Source of the DNA: Alphaproteobacteria bacterium
GTDB taxonomy: Bacteria > Pseudomonadota > Alphaproteobacteria > TMED109
NCBI GenBank assembly: GCA_030828505.1
Contig: JAURCJ010000003.1
Coordinates: 1 to 64,000, forward strand
Reading direction: 5' to 3'
DNA length: 64,000 nucleotides
Below, in pieces: positions 26,891-36,325 of this stretch (position 1 is its first letter; each line of letters opens with the position of its first letter). A program made the translations under genes and the position numbers. The notes below the pieces were generated by a model. The model worked only from the letters and a program-made list of their open reading frames with translations. It was not told the origin of the DNA and did no database searches.

Positions 26891-29164
26891 TTAAAATTTT
26901 GTACCAATACCAAACGACACACTTTCAGTCTTATCATAATCTTCTTTGAGAAGTGCTTGAGAAAATATAATACTTATCGGGCCAAATGGAGAGTTCCAAG
27001 AAAGCCCTACTCCAGAAGAAAGTCTAATTGAAGAGTCATCCTTATAACTTACTGTACTTTTATCTACTCCAGTTAAACTTCCGGCTGTAGCAAACCAATT
27101 AGCTTTGATACCTAATTCAGGTGGTAACCCAACACCAAAACTAGTTTTTATAGAAGTTGTATAAAAAAGATTGCCACCTAATGAATCAGTATTATTTGTA
27201 TCCCTAGGACCAACTCCAGATTGGTCAAATCCTCTAAAGCTATTACCTCCAAGAAAATACCTATCTGAAATCAATATATCCTGTCCTAAACCCATAATTA
27301 CACCAGCAGTATATTCAAAATTAATGATTATCGATTGATCATTAAAAGAATGATAATAGTTTCCATTATTATTTATCCTTAGAAAATCTTTATCACCACC
27401 TAAGCCTGCAAAAGCAGAAGCAATTGAAAATGTGTAGCCCTCTGTAGGCAATTGATTATTATCTGTTGTATCTATATTAATAGATGTACTAATTTCTGAT
27501 AATACAGTCTCACCTTTTTCAGCAATTATAGATGCTGATGCACCTGTTCTTGGTAACAAGTTTCTACTTTCTAGGCCATACCTCACACTTTGCCTAACAT
27601 ATTCACTTGTAGAGAAATTGCCAGTTAGATTAAAACCTTGTCTTTCAAGTTCATAACTACTTTCTTTATAATCAATTTTATTATTATATAAATTAGTAGA
27701 TGCATATAAATCTCTATTTAAAAAAAATGGCTCTGAAAAACTAGCAGTATAGTCTGCTTCTCTTTCAGAAAACTTAGACTGTAAAGAAATTTTTTGTCCT
27801 TTACCTAGAAAATTTCTTTCAGAAACTCCTAGATTAATTAACCCTCCAACTTGACTTGAATACCCCCCTCCAAAACTAAGTTCTCCTGTAGAAGTCTCCT
27901 GCAAATCCACCATAATGTCAGAATATCCCTCTTTATTAGTAGATGCTTCTGTTAAATTAACTCGAGAGAAAAAACCTAAATTTGAAATTAAAGTTTTAGA
28001 ACGTGCTAATAAACTAGGCACATATGCATCTCCTTCTGCTAACCTTATATTTCTTCTAATTATTTTATCTAAAGTTCTTTCATTTCCTCTAATTATTATC
28101 CTATTAACATATTTTTTTTCAGCCTGATTAATCCTAAATAATACAGTTAATTCGTTTTTATTATCTATTCTATCTACTTCAGGAATAGTTTCGGTAAATG
28201 GAAAACCTTTTTCATTAACTAATTTATTAATTATATTTATAGATTTTTCTATTTTACTTGCACTATATATATCGCCTTTATTAATTTTTAATTCAGCAAG
28301 TAAGGAATTAGTATCTATTTCTGGAATGTTACTAACTATTATAATTTCACCATATTGATACTCATTACCTTCATCTATAGTAAATATAATATTAAAACCA
28401 TTTTTTTCTCTATCTAGCTGAGCTACTGCTGATTTAATATCAACATCAGCAAAACCATTATCTTTATAAAACTTTCTTAGTAAATTTTCATCTACTTGTA
28501 ACTGTTGAGGGTCATATTTATCATTAGCACTAAGTATAGAATACCATCTAGTCTGTCTTGTAATTATCACATCTCTTAATCTTCTATCTGAAAACTCTTT
28601 ATTACCATTAAAGGTAATAGAATTAATTATAGTATTTTCTCCTTCATCAATCTCAAATATAATATCAACTCTATTTTGGTTTAAACTTATAATATTTGGC
28701 TTTACAGTCGAAGATAATCTTCCTTCATTCTTATATAAGGATAAAATTCTTTGGACATCCTCTTGTATTTTAGATCGAGTAAATAGGTTTCTTGACTTAA
28801 CTGAAACTTCAGCTTGCAAAACATCATCCTCTATTTTCTTATTACCCTCAAATACTACTCTATTAATTATAGGATTTTCTATGACTTGAACTATTATCTC
28901 TGAATTATTTTTTATTATATTAACATCAGAAAAAAAGCCTGTTGAATATAAATTTTTTAAAGAATTATTTAATTTATCAATATCAAAAAAATCTCCATTA
29001 TTAATATTTAAGTATGAATATATAGTATCCTGCTCAACTCTTTGATTTCCTTCTATTATTATATTAGAAATAATATCACCTGATGACTGTGCATAAAGAA
29101 AATTTATAGGATATATATATACAATAAATACTAATATAAACTTTAACTTTTTTAATATTTTCAT
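26891..29164 (-). CDS. bamA: BamA, outer-membrane protein assembly factor
   Basis: Essential insertase of beta-barrel proteins in the outer membrane. Signal peptide (about 1-25, ILVFIVYIYPINFLYA), five POTRA repeats (about 27-420; for example IISNIIIEGNQRVEQDTI, INRVVFEGNKKIEDDVL, INSITFNGNKEFSDRRLRD and VNRIIIRGNERTLDKII), then a 16-strand barrel (about 430-757) with the signature RYFLGGNSFRGFDQSGVGPRD and the terminal SFGIGTKF ending in Phe. 757 residues, normal. It lies between rseP and skp. Confidence 0.98.
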   Translation of the reverse strand: MKILKKLKFILVFIVYIYPINFLYAQSSGDIISNIIIEGNQRVEQDTIYSYLNINNGDFFDIDKLNNSLKNLYSTGFFSDVNIIKNNSEIIVQVIENPIINRVVFEGNKKIEDDVLQAEVSVKSRNLFTRSKIQEDVQRILSLYKNEGRLSSTVKPNIISLNQNRVDIIFEIDEGENTIINSITFNGNKEFSDRRLRDVIITRQTRWYSILSANDKYDPQQLQVDENLLRKFYKDNGFADVDIKSAVAQLDREKNGFNIIFTIDEGNEYQYGEIIIVSNIPEIDTNSLLAELKINKGDIYSASKIEKSINIINKLVNEKGFPFTETIPEVDRIDNKNELTVLFRINQAEKKYVNRIIIRGNERTLDKIIRRNIRLAEGDAYVPSLLARSKTLISNLGFFSRVNLTEASTNKEGYSDIMVDLQETSTGELSFGGGYSSQVGGLINLGVSERNFLGKGQKISLQSKFSEREADYTASFSEPFFLNRDLYASTNLYNNKIDYKESSYELERQGFNLTGNFSTSEYVRQSVRYGLESRNLLPRTGASASIIAEKGETVLSEISTSINIDTTDNNQLPTEGYTFSIASAFAGLGGDKDFLRINNNGNYYHSFNDQSIIINFEYTAGVIMGLGQDILISDRYFLGGNSFRGFDQSGVGPRDTNNTDSLGGNLFYTTSIKTSFGVGLPPELGIKANWFATAGSLTGVDKSTVSYKDDSSIRLSSGVGLSWNSPFGPISIIFSQALLKEDYDKTESVSFGIGTKF

Positions 29165-29200
29165 TAAATTTCTTTCATATAATTATAAATTTATTATACA

Positions 29201-30298
29201 CTAATTTATTAATTTTATTAAATCATTATAATTTACTAAGATCATTAGTGCAAAAATTATAAACATACCTATTCCATAGTAATATTTCAAATACACTTCA
29301 TTAATAACTTTTTTAGTAATACTTTGAATCCCATAAAGAAGTAAATGCCCTCCATCTAATAAAGGAATAGGAAAGAGATTTATTAGTCCTAGATTGATTG
29401 ATATTATTGCCATTATAAACAAATAAGATTCTAATCCTCTATTTGCTGCTTTTGAAGCTACAGAAGCTATCATTATAGGACCTCCTAATTCAGAAGCACT
29501 TCTTTTGCCAATAATTATATCTGTAATACCTTCAAAAGTTCTAATTGTATAAGTATATGTATCTGTAAATGCTTTTGATAAAGCAACTTTAATACTTACA
29601 TTATTGTATATAGTCTCATATTTGGCAGAAAAACCCATTCTCCCAATTATTGATTTAACTCCATTTTCATCTATTATTTCTAATTCATCAGGCTTAGCTA
29701 TAATATCATAAACATTTCCATTTCTAATAATTTCAAAATAAATCTCTTTTGAAGGATTAGCAATTATGAAATCTCTTACATCTAAAAAATTATCTACTTT
29801 AGTTCCATTAACAGAAATTATTTCATCATTAATCATTAAACCTGCATTATAAGCAGCAGATTCATCTAAAATATTATTTATTATTGGGTAATATTTCATA
29901 CCAGAAGGGGAACCCTTAATTATAAGTATTAGAAATAAAATAATAAAGGCAAAAATAAAATTTGCTAGCGGTCCGGCAAAAACTATTGCTGATTTTTGTT
30001 TTAATGACTTTATGTGAAATGTTTCATTTATTTCTCTCTCAGATAATTTGTTTATTCTTTCTTCTGGAATATTACTACTTAAATTTGCATCACCAAAAAA
30101 CTTTACATAACCTCCAAGAGGAATTAAGGATAATTTCCATCTAGTGCCTCTCTTATCGTTAAAACCGATAAGTTCCTTCCCAAAACCTATTGAAAATATT
30201 TCTACTCTTACTCCATTTAATCTAGCAATAAAATAGTGTCCTAATTCATGCACAAATACTATTATTGTTAGAAGTATTAAAAACCATATAACTGTCAT
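29201..30298 (-). CDS. rseP: RseP-family site-2 zinc metalloprotease
   Basis: Intramembrane protease that trims anti-sigma factors or signal-peptide remnants. HEXXH zinc site in FVHELGHYFIARLNGVRVE in the first membrane helix, GPLANFIFAFIILFLILI, one PDZ domain (about 120-200, LDESAAYNAGLMINDEIISVNG), and the second zinc-ligand motif in LFPIPLLDGGHLLLY. 365 residues. E. coli RseP has two PDZ domains (about 450 residues); a single-PDZ form is common in alphaproteobacteria. ATGA overlap with dxr. Confidence 0.97.
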   Translation of the reverse strand: MTVIWFLILLTIIVFVHELGHYFIARLNGVRVEIFSIGFGKELIGFNDKRGTRWKLSLIPLGGYVKFFGDANLSSNIPEERINKLSEREINETFHIKSLKQKSAIVFAGPLANFIFAFIILFLILIIKGSPSGMKYYPIINNILDESAAYNAGLMINDEIISVNGTKVDNFLDVRDFIIANPSKEIYFEIIRNGNVYDIIAKPDELEIIDENGVKSIIGRMGFSAKYETIYNNVSIKVALSKAFTDTYTYTIRTFEGITDIIIGKRSASELGGPIMIASVASKAANRGLESYLFIMAIISINLGLINLFPIPLLDGGHLLLYGIQSITKKVINEVYLKYYYGIGMFIIFALMILVNYNDLIKLIN

Positions 30299-31473
30299 CT
30301 AAATTTACCACTATTAATAATATTATTACTTATCTTTCTTGCCTCGTAATCAAGTAGAATAACATCCTCTATACAATTAATCTTTTTTTTATAATTTTTG
30401 TTCAATGTTTCTTCACATATATTCATTATTGAATTAAAATTTATATTTTTTTCTATAAAAGACTTAACTGCTTCTTCATTTGCAGCATTTAATGCTATTA
30501 CATAAGCATGCCCTTCTTTAAGGGCTGATCTACAAATCTCAATTGAATTAAAAGCTGATGTATCTACATCTTCAAAATTAAGACTTTTAATAAGTTTTAA
30601 ATTTAATTTCTTCACATTTGCATTAATTTTATTCGGATAATTAAGCGCAAATGAAATAGGACTTTTCATATCTGGCATACTTAAACCTGCATTCATTGAT
30701 CCATCATTATATTCTACAATACCATGTATAATTGATTCAGGATGAATTATGATATCTATTTTCTTTTGATTAATATTAAATAAATAAGCAGCTTCAATTA
30801 ATTCCAAACCTTTGTTCATTAAGGTTGCAGAGTCTATACTAATTTTCTTTCCCATTTTCCAAATAGGATGATTTATTGCCTCTTCTAAAGATACTTTATT
30901 CAAACTATCGTAAGAATACCCTCTAAAGGGTCCACCAGAACCTGTAATAATTAATCTAGATATATTATTGATATTAGAATTAACTAATATTTGATACAAA
31001 GTATTATGTTCTGAATCTATAGGTATAATTTTAGTACTACAATTTTTAACCTTATTTAATAATATAGGTCCAGCGCAAACTATTGACTCTTTATTAGCTA
31101 ATGCTATGTATTTTGCATTACCTATAGCGTTAAACGTTGAATCTAAACCCGCAAATCCAGATATAGCAGCTACAAAGATATCAATTTTTCTTTTTGAAGC
31201 CGCTATAATAGCTTTAGCGCCTGAATTCACTTCTATATTATAACTTTTAAGACTATTTTTGAGCTCATTATATTTTTTTTCATTATTTATTATTACTAAA
31301 TTAGGTTTAAAATATCTTGCAGCCTCAATTAAACCTTTTACATCTTCATTACATACAATTGTATCTACTATAAATTCACTTTTATTAATCTTTATTATTT
31401 GTTGAGTAGATAAACCGACTGATCCAGTGACTCCAAATATAGAAATTAATTTTTTTTTATTTATTTTATCCAT
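30295..31473 (-). CDS. dxr: 1-deoxy-D-xylulose 5-phosphate reductoisomerase
   Basis: NADPH-dependent first committed step of the non-mevalonate isoprenoid pathway, making 2-C-methylerythritol 4-phosphate. Motifs: ISIFGVTGSVGLSTQQII (nucleotide binding), LANKESIVCAGPILL, IPIDSEHNTLYQIL, ITGSGGPFRGY, HPIWKMGKKISIDSATLMNKGLE split around the metal site, and IHPESIIHGIVEYNDGS. About 392 residues from ATG 31473, overlapping the cdsA stop by 8 nt; the frame opens five codons earlier at 31488. It supplies precursors to the neighbouring uppS. Confidence 0.97.
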   Translation of the reverse strand: MDKINKKKLISIFGVTGSVGLSTQQIIKINKSEFIVDTIVCNEDVKGLIEAARYFKPNLVIINNEKKYNELKNSLKSYNIEVNSGAKAIIAASKRKIDIFVAAISGFAGLDSTFNAIGNAKYIALANKESIVCAGPILLNKVKNCSTKIIPIDSEHNTLYQILVNSNINNISRLIITGSGGPFRGYSYDSLNKVSLEEAINHPIWKMGKKISIDSATLMNKGLELIEAAYLFNINQKKIDIIIHPESIIHGIVEYNDGSMNAGLSMPDMKSPISFALNYPNKINANVKKLNLKLIKSLNFEDVDTSAFNSIEICRSALKEGHAYVIALNAANEEAVKSFIEKNINFNSIMNICEETLNKNYKKKINCIEDVILLDYEARKISNNIINSGKFR

Positions 31474-32254
31474 ATATAATACTACCATTATATAAAAAAA
31501 GACTACTAATCATTAAACCATCTAACCTATCAAGCAACCCCCCATGTCCAGGAAGTATTCTTCCAGAATCTTTTATTAAATGCTTTCTTTTAATCCAACT
31601 TTCAAGCAAATCCCCGAATTGAGTTGTAAATGATAAAACAAGACCAAAATATATACCTTTGTAAATAGAATATTCTTTTATATAAAAACATACTAAACTT
31701 ACTATAACTCCAAAAAATATACCTAATAAAAACCCAGACCATGTTTTATTAGGTGAAAGTAATGGCCATAACTTTTTACCTCCTATAAATTTGCCGCATA
31801 TGTAAGAAAATGTATCTGTAGTCCATACTATTAATAAAAACCATATTATAATATCAATTCCATTATTAAAGTGTTTAATTTCATACAAATATATAAAAGG
31901 TAAACACAGATAAATTGGCCCAAATAAAATAAAAGATTTACTTTTTCTAGATGAATTTTTTGAAAATATATTTAGGATAAAAATAATTATAAAAAATAAT
32001 ATACTAAACTGTATACTCAGTATACTTAACATAAAAATAATGACATTAAATAAAGACTTAGTAAATTTTAATATAGCAGAATTTATATCTTCTGTAATTG
32101 TTACCCATTCATATGTAATAAGAAAAACAACTATGCATAAAGTTAATACTAAAAAATTATCATTTATAAATATTCCATATAAAGCTATACTTATTAAGAC
32201 TAAGGATGATAATATTCTTAAGTAAGAATTATTATTAATAAAGCTATCATTCAT
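31466..32254 (-). CDS. cdsA: Phosphatidate cytidylyltransferase
   Basis: Integral membrane enzyme making CDP-diacylglycerol, the branch point of phospholipid synthesis. Several hydrophobic helices through the first 200 residues (for example VLTLCIVVFLITYEW), LSPNKTWSGFLLGIFFG, and the family signature spanning SWIKRKHLIKDSGRILPGHG and GLLDRLDGLM. 262 residues. Overlaps uppS by 8 nt at its start and dxr at its end. Confidence 0.96.
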   Translation of the reverse strand: MNDSFINNNSYLRILSSLVLISIALYGIFINDNFLVLTLCIVVFLITYEWVTITEDINSAILKFTKSLFNVIIFMLSILSIQFSILFFIIIFILNIFSKNSSRKSKSFILFGPIYLCLPFIYLYEIKHFNNGIDIIIWFLLIVWTTDTFSYICGKFIGGKKLWPLLSPNKTWSGFLLGIFFGVIVSLVCFYIKEYSIYKGIYFGLVLSFTTQFGDLLESWIKRKHLIKDSGRILPGHGGLLDRLDGLMISSLFLYNGSIIYG

Positions 32255-32948
32255 TTAACTTACCGAACCTTCTATCTCTTTTTCCATAACTTTGAAGAAC
32301 TTTTATATAAATATTATTATCAAAATCTGGCCAATTACATTTAATAAATTCATATTCAGAGTATGCCGATTGCCATAATAAAAAGTTACTAATTCTATAC
32401 TCTCCACTAGTTCTAATTATAAGATCAGGATCTGGAATACCCGTTGTCATTAAATTTTTTTCAACATCTTTTAAAGTTAGACTTTCAATAGAAATATTGT
32501 TGTTACTAAATTCTTTATATATATTAATTATTGCACTTCTGATATCTTCTCTTCCTCCATAATCAAGAGCTATTATTAAATTGAGACCATCATTTTTGTA
32601 TGAATTAATTTCTATTTCTTCAATTTGCTTTACAATACTCTTTTTTAATCTATCCCTTCTTCCTATAACTCTAAGTCTAATATTTTCCTTTAAAAATCGT
32701 TTTGCATCATTAGCTAAGAATAAACTTAAAAGATGCATTAAATCATTAATCTCTGTTTTAGGCCTATTCCAATTCTCTGAAGAAAAAGCATATAAAGTTA
32801 AATAACTTATACCGTAATTAATAGTACATTCAACTATACCTTTTAAACGCTCAACGCCAGCTTTATGACCAGAAATTCTTGGTAAACCCTTATTTTTAGC
32901 CCACCTGCCATTCCCATCCATAATTATAGCTACATGTTCTGGATACAA
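32247..32948 (-). CDS. uppS: Undecaprenyl diphosphate synthase (TTG start)
   Basis: Cis-prenyltransferase producing the C55 carrier lipid for peptidoglycan and LPS polymers. Motifs: HVAIIMDGNGRWAKNKG with the catalytic Asp, SGHKAGVERL, LTLYAFSSENWNRP, LIIALDYGGREDI and DPDLIIRTSGEYRISNFLLW. 233 residues. No ATG lies before the conserved start; TTG 32948 has AGGAG (32961-32957) 8 nt upstream, so a TTG start is well supported. Between frr and cdsA, 24 nt after frr. Confidence 0.97.
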   Translation of the reverse strand: MYPEHVAIIMDGNGRWAKNKGLPRISGHKAGVERLKGIVECTINYGISYLTLYAFSSENWNRPKTEINDLMHLLSLFLANDAKRFLKENIRLRVIGRRDRLKKSIVKQIEEIEINSYKNDGLNLIIALDYGGREDIRSAIINIYKEFSNNNISIESLTLKDVEKNLMTTGIPDPDLIIRTSGEYRISNFLLWQSAYSEYEFIKCNWPDFDNNIYIKVLQSYGKRDRRFGKLNE

Positions 32949-32956
32949 TAAATATA

Positions 32957-32961
32957 CTCCT
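32957..32961 (-). promoter_or_regulatory. Shine-Dalgarno AGGAG fixing the uppS TTG start
   Basis: AGGAG on the minus strand with an 8-nt spacer to TTG 32948; decides the start of uppS. Confidence 0.75.
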
Positions 32962-32972
32962 AAGATAAAGAT

Positions 32973-33530
32973 TTATACTTTCTGAATTTCTTCTTCTTTA
33001 CTAAGAGATAAAGTCTCAATTGATTTAATTACTTCATTTGTTAAATTTTGAATTTTATCAGCCATTTCTCTTTGCTCATCGTCAGTGTAAGTATTAGACT
33101 GATGAAGTCTTTTTAGAAGATTCATAGAGTCTTGCCTTACATTTCTCACTGCTATTTTAGAATTTTCTGCGTATTTTGAAGCGGTTTTTGCTAATTCTTT
33201 CCTTCTTTCTTCATTTAGTTCAGGCATTATTATTCTGATGATTGTTCCCTCTGTTTGTGGATTAAGATTTAACCCAGATTCATGTATACCTTTTTCAATA
33301 AGGCCTATATTACTTGAATCCCATACTTGTATTGATACCAACTTTGCCTCTGGAATAGAAACTGTTGCCAGATCCCTTAGCTTCATAACTTGCCCATATG
33401 CATTGACATTTATAGTCTCAAACATATTTGCACTAGCTCTTCCAGTTCGCAAACCAGAAAACTCTGTTTTTAATACCTCAACAGAATTATTCATTCTTCT
33501 TTTTATATCATCTAAATCTATTGCTTCCAT
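32973..33530 (-). CDS. frr: Ribosome recycling factor
   Basis: With EF-G it splits post-termination ribosomes. Two-domain RRF fold: FSGLRTGRASANMFETINV, VSIPEAKLVSIQVWDSS and the NPQTEGTIIRIIMPELNEER hinge, then LAKTASKYAENSKIAVRNVR and DDEQREMADKIQNLTNE. 185 residues, exactly the family length. AAAGGA precedes ATG 33530. Between pyrH and uppS as usual. Confidence 0.98.
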   Translation of the reverse strand: MEAIDLDDIKRRMNNSVEVLKTEFSGLRTGRASANMFETINVNAYGQVMKLRDLATVSIPEAKLVSIQVWDSSNIGLIEKGIHESGLNLNPQTEGTIIRIIMPELNEERRKELAKTASKYAENSKIAVRNVRQDSMNLLKRLHQSNTYTDDEQREMADKIQNLTNEVIKSIETLSLSKEEEIQKV

Positions 33531-33546
33531 ACATTTTCCTTTTGCA

Positions 33547-34290
33547 TTAATTAGATATTATAGTTTTAACTCCTTCTCCTTTAATAATAGAAGATAAAGC
33601 ATTTATTTTATTTATAGAAAAGACCACTATAGGAATATTATTATCCCTTGCTAATGAAATAGCAGAAGCATCCATAATACCTAAATTATCAGATAAAACC
33701 TTAGAATATGTTATATTATCATATCTTTTAGCATCTTTATTTATATTAGGATCACTGCTATATACGCCATCAACTTGAGTCCCTTTCATAAGAACGCTAC
33801 AATTCATTTCTGCAGCCCTAAGAGCAGCAGCAGTATCAGTTGTAAAATAAGGATTACCCGTACCTCCAGCAAATATAACTATTCTTTTCTTTTCTAAATG
33901 TCTTACTGCTCTACGTCTAATAAAAGGCTCACAAACTGTTTGCATTGGAACTGCAGATAGAACTCTTGAAGCCACACCTAATCTTTCTATAGAGTTTTGA
34001 ATAGCCATAGCATTTATTACAGTTGCAAGCATTCCCATACTGTCTGCTGTACCTCTCTCTATTCCCTGAGAAGCTCCTGCAACTCCCCTAAATATATTTC
34101 CACCTCCTACAACTATACATATTTCTGTATTAGTTTTAGATAGGGAAACTATATCATGAGTAATTTTATTAACTATATCTGAATCTATACCAAATTCTTT
34201 ATTACCTAGTAATGCTTCTCCAGATAATTTAATCATAATACGAGAAAAAATATTTTTCTTATTATTTATATTTTTATCGTTTAATTTCAT
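33547..34290 (-). CDS. pyrH: UMP kinase
   Basis: Phosphorylates UMP to UDP; hexameric amino-acid-kinase fold. Motifs: RIMIKLSGEALLGNKEFGID, CIVVGGGNIFRGV, ADSMGMLATVINAMAIQ, IVIFAGGTGNPYFTTDTAAA, LMKGTQVDGVYSSDP and DASAISLARDNNIPIVVF. About 247 residues from ATG 34290; the frame also opens at GTG 34299. Downstream of tsf by 16 nt. Confidence 0.97.
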   Translation of the reverse strand: MKLNDKNINNKKNIFSRIMIKLSGEALLGNKEFGIDSDIVNKITHDIVSLSKTNTEICIVVGGGNIFRGVAGASQGIERGTADSMGMLATVINAMAIQNSIERLGVASRVLSAVPMQTVCEPFIRRRAVRHLEKKRIVIFAGGTGNPYFTTDTAAALRAAEMNCSVLMKGTQVDGVYSSDPNINKDAKRYDNITYSKVLSDNLGIMDASAISLARDNNIPIVVFSINKINALSSIIKGEGVKTIISN

Positions 34291-34306
34291 TAAAACCACT
34301 TTTGAA

Positions 34307-35236
34307 TTAATTATTTATTTGTTCGGCCACCTCTGTCGCAAAATCTTTTTTCTCTACTTCAATACCTTCACCTAATATAAAATATTTAAAATCTTTTATA
34401 ATTATATTACAAGACAAATCTTTTTCTGCGTCACTAATAATCTTTAATACCTTAGATTCTCCATCTATTACCCAGATTTGATCCATAAGAGTGATTTCAG
34501 AAAAAAACTTTGAAATTCTTCCTTCTACCATTTTTTCAATAATATTATCAGGCTTACCAGATTCTTTAGCTTGTTCTATTAAAATACTTCTCTCTCTTTC
34601 AATAACTTTGGGGTCTACATCATCAGAATTTATAGCCATTGGTTTTGAAGCAGCAATATGCATAGCTATTTGTTTACCAAGCTCATTAATTTTATCTATT
34701 GGTCCATTGCTTTCTATAGATAAAATTACACCAATTTTTCCCAAGCCTTCATTAATTTGTCCATGTAAATAAGATGAAAAAATATTATTATTAGTATTCT
34801 TTAATATATGAGTTCTTCTTAAAACTATATTTTCACCAATCAAACCAATTAAATCAGTCAATGTTTCTTCCACACTTTTTTCACTATCTAAATATTTAGC
34901 TTTTTTTAATTCCTCTATGCTATCTCCCGAAGAAAGAGCTATATGTGATATATTTTTTGCAAAATTTTGGAAGTCTGGGTTTCTAGAAACAAAGTCAGTT
35001 TCAGAATTAATTTCTACTAAAGCAGCAGCATCTGAATTAACAGAAACTGTTACCACACCATCAGCAGCAACTCTAGCTGATTTTTTTTCAGCTCCAGAAA
35101 TTCCCTTCTTTCTTAGCCAGTCAATTGATTCTTCTAAATTTCCATTTGTTTCAACTAGCGCATTTTTACAATCCATCATACCTGCTCCAGTTTTATCTCT
35201 TAATTCTTTAACTAATGCCGCGGTTACTTCTGACAT
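34307..35236 (-). CDS. tsf: Elongation factor Ts
   Basis: Nucleotide exchange factor for EF-Tu. N-terminal module ALVKELRDKTGAGMMDCKNA followed by NLEESIDWLRKKGISGAEKK; core with LVEINSETDFVSRNPDFQNF, QIAMHIAASKP, SGKPDNIIEKMVEGRISKFF and the EITLMDQIWVID stretch. 309 residues, normal. GGGAG ribosome-binding sequence before ATG 35236. Co-transcribed with rpsB, 21 nt after it. Confidence 0.98.
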   Translation of the reverse strand: MSEVTAALVKELRDKTGAGMMDCKNALVETNGNLEESIDWLRKKGISGAEKKSARVAADGVVTVSVNSDAAALVEINSETDFVSRNPDFQNFAKNISHIALSSGDSIEELKKAKYLDSEKSVEETLTDLIGLIGENIVLRRTHILKNTNNNIFSSYLHGQINEGLGKIGVILSIESNGPIDKINELGKQIAMHIAASKPMAINSDDVDPKVIERERSILIEQAKESGKPDNIIEKMVEGRISKFFSEITLMDQIWVIDGESKVLKIISDAEKDLSCNIIIKDFKYFILGEGIEVEKKDFATEVAEQINN

Positions 35237-35257
35237 ATTTGTCTCCCTACTTAATTT

Positions 35258-36178
35258 TTATTTAGCTGTTTCTTTATTATCAGGTTCTGAAATATTATTA
35301 GTTTCATTATTACTTACTTTAACAGCGTCAACATCATTAATTACTTTCTCATTATTATCTTTCTTAATGTTATCTGTCTTGGCATCAATATTTACAGGAC
35401 TTGAGTTAACAGACTCGTCTAATTTATCTTCCAAATTTAATTCTTCTTTAAGTTGATCTGACTCTCCAATATCTTTACCAGATTCACTAAATGAAACTTG
35501 TAAGCCATCTAAAATAGACTCTGATACGAGTCTGCAGTATAAAGCTATAGCTCTTGTAGCATCATCATTACCAGGTATAGGAAAATCTACTCCATCTGGA
35601 TTACTATTAGAATCTATTACTGCAATTACAGGAATTTTAAGCACATTTGCTTCTTTAATAGCAATATGCTCTTTATTAGTATCTATAACAAACAAAGCAT
35701 CTGGTAATCCTCCCATATCCTTGATACCTCCAAGCGATGCCTCTAACTTATCTCTTTGTCTTTGAATACCAACTAATTCCTTCTTAGTAAGTCCAGAATC
35801 TTCTTTATTTAATATTTCATCATAATTTTTTAGTCTTACAATAGATTTAGATATTGTTTTCCAATTAGTAAGAGTTCCTCCTAGCCATCTATGATTCATA
35901 TAATATTGGCCAGAATTTATTGCACTTTCTGCAATAATTTTTTGTGCCTGTCTTTTTGTACCAACAAATAAAACTCTTCCTCCACCTGCTGCTATATCTC
36001 TTATAACTTTTAATGCACTATGTATTAAAGGGTATGTTTGTTGTAAATCAATAATATGGATACCATTTCTTTCACCAAATAAATAAGATTCCATTTTTGG
36101 ATTCCATCTATTTAATTGATGTCCAAAGTGTATTCCAGCTTCCAATAGTTCTTTCATGGTATAATTAGGCATAGTCAT
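35258..36178 (-). CDS. rpsB: 30S ribosomal protein S2 with long acidic C-terminal tail
   Basis: Ribosomal protein S2 at the 30S head/body junction. Core about 1-230: [85 protein letters not shown] and [20 protein letters not shown]. The protein continues for about 75 residues as a low-complexity tail of Asp/Glu/Lys/Asn/Ser, giving 306 residues against the usual 230-260. The AAGGAG Shine-Dalgarno suits ATG 36178. Preceded by a structured leader, suggesting autogenous control of rpsB-tsf. Confidence 0.98.
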   Translation of the reverse strand: MTMPNYTMKELLEAGIHFGHQLNRWNPKMESYLFGERNGIHIIDLQQTYPLIHSALKVIRDIAAGGGRVLFVGTKRQAQKIIAESAINSGQYYMNHRWLGGTLTNWKTISKSIVRLKNYDEILNKEDSGLTKKELVGIQRQRDKLEASLGGIKDMGGLPDALFVIDTNKEHIAIKEANVLKIPVIAVIDSNSNPDGVDFPIPGNDDATRAIALYCRLVSESILDGLQVSFSESGKDIGESDQLKEELNLEDKLDESVNSSPVNIDAKTDNIKKDNNEKVINDVDAVKVSNNETNNISEPDNKETAK

Positions 36179-36184
36179 ATTTAT

Positions 36185-36300
36185 CTCCTTATCCGGTTAA
36201 ACCGCCATGAAAATTGAGCTGTAAACAGCACCGGAAGGCTTGAATATTTAAAAGCCACTTTCATGTGCGAAATTTTGTTAGTTTTACAACTCAAAGATAA
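36185..36300 (-). ncRNA. Putative structured rpsB leader with pseudoknot (S2 autoregulation candidate)
   Basis: This leader is visibly richer in G and C than other spacers here. On the minus-strand transcript four pairings are possible: a 5-bp hairpin (36256-36252 with 36241-36237, 10-nt loop); a 4-5-bp hairpin GCTG-TTTA-CAGC (36229-36218); a 6-bp stem TCCGGT/ACCGGA (36235-36230 with 36197-36192) enclosing that hairpin; and a 7-bp pairing CATGAAA/TTTCATG (36265-36259 with 36212-36206) that crosses the previous stem and so forms a pseudoknot. The 3' arm of the 6-bp stem ends 1 nt before AAGGAG (36190-36185). S2-dependent autoregulation of rpsB-tsf is known in E. coli; its action here is inferred. 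No convincing promoter was found in the remaining part of the 147-nt gap. Confidence 0.6.
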
Positions 36301-36325
36301 ATATCGCAAGTAATAAATAACTTTT

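Noticed and set aside
34917-35456. Plus-strand open frame of about 179 codons opposite tsf and rpsB
   Set aside because: Lies wholly antisense to two certain genes, has low-complexity Ser/Leu composition and no domain or ribosome-binding support.
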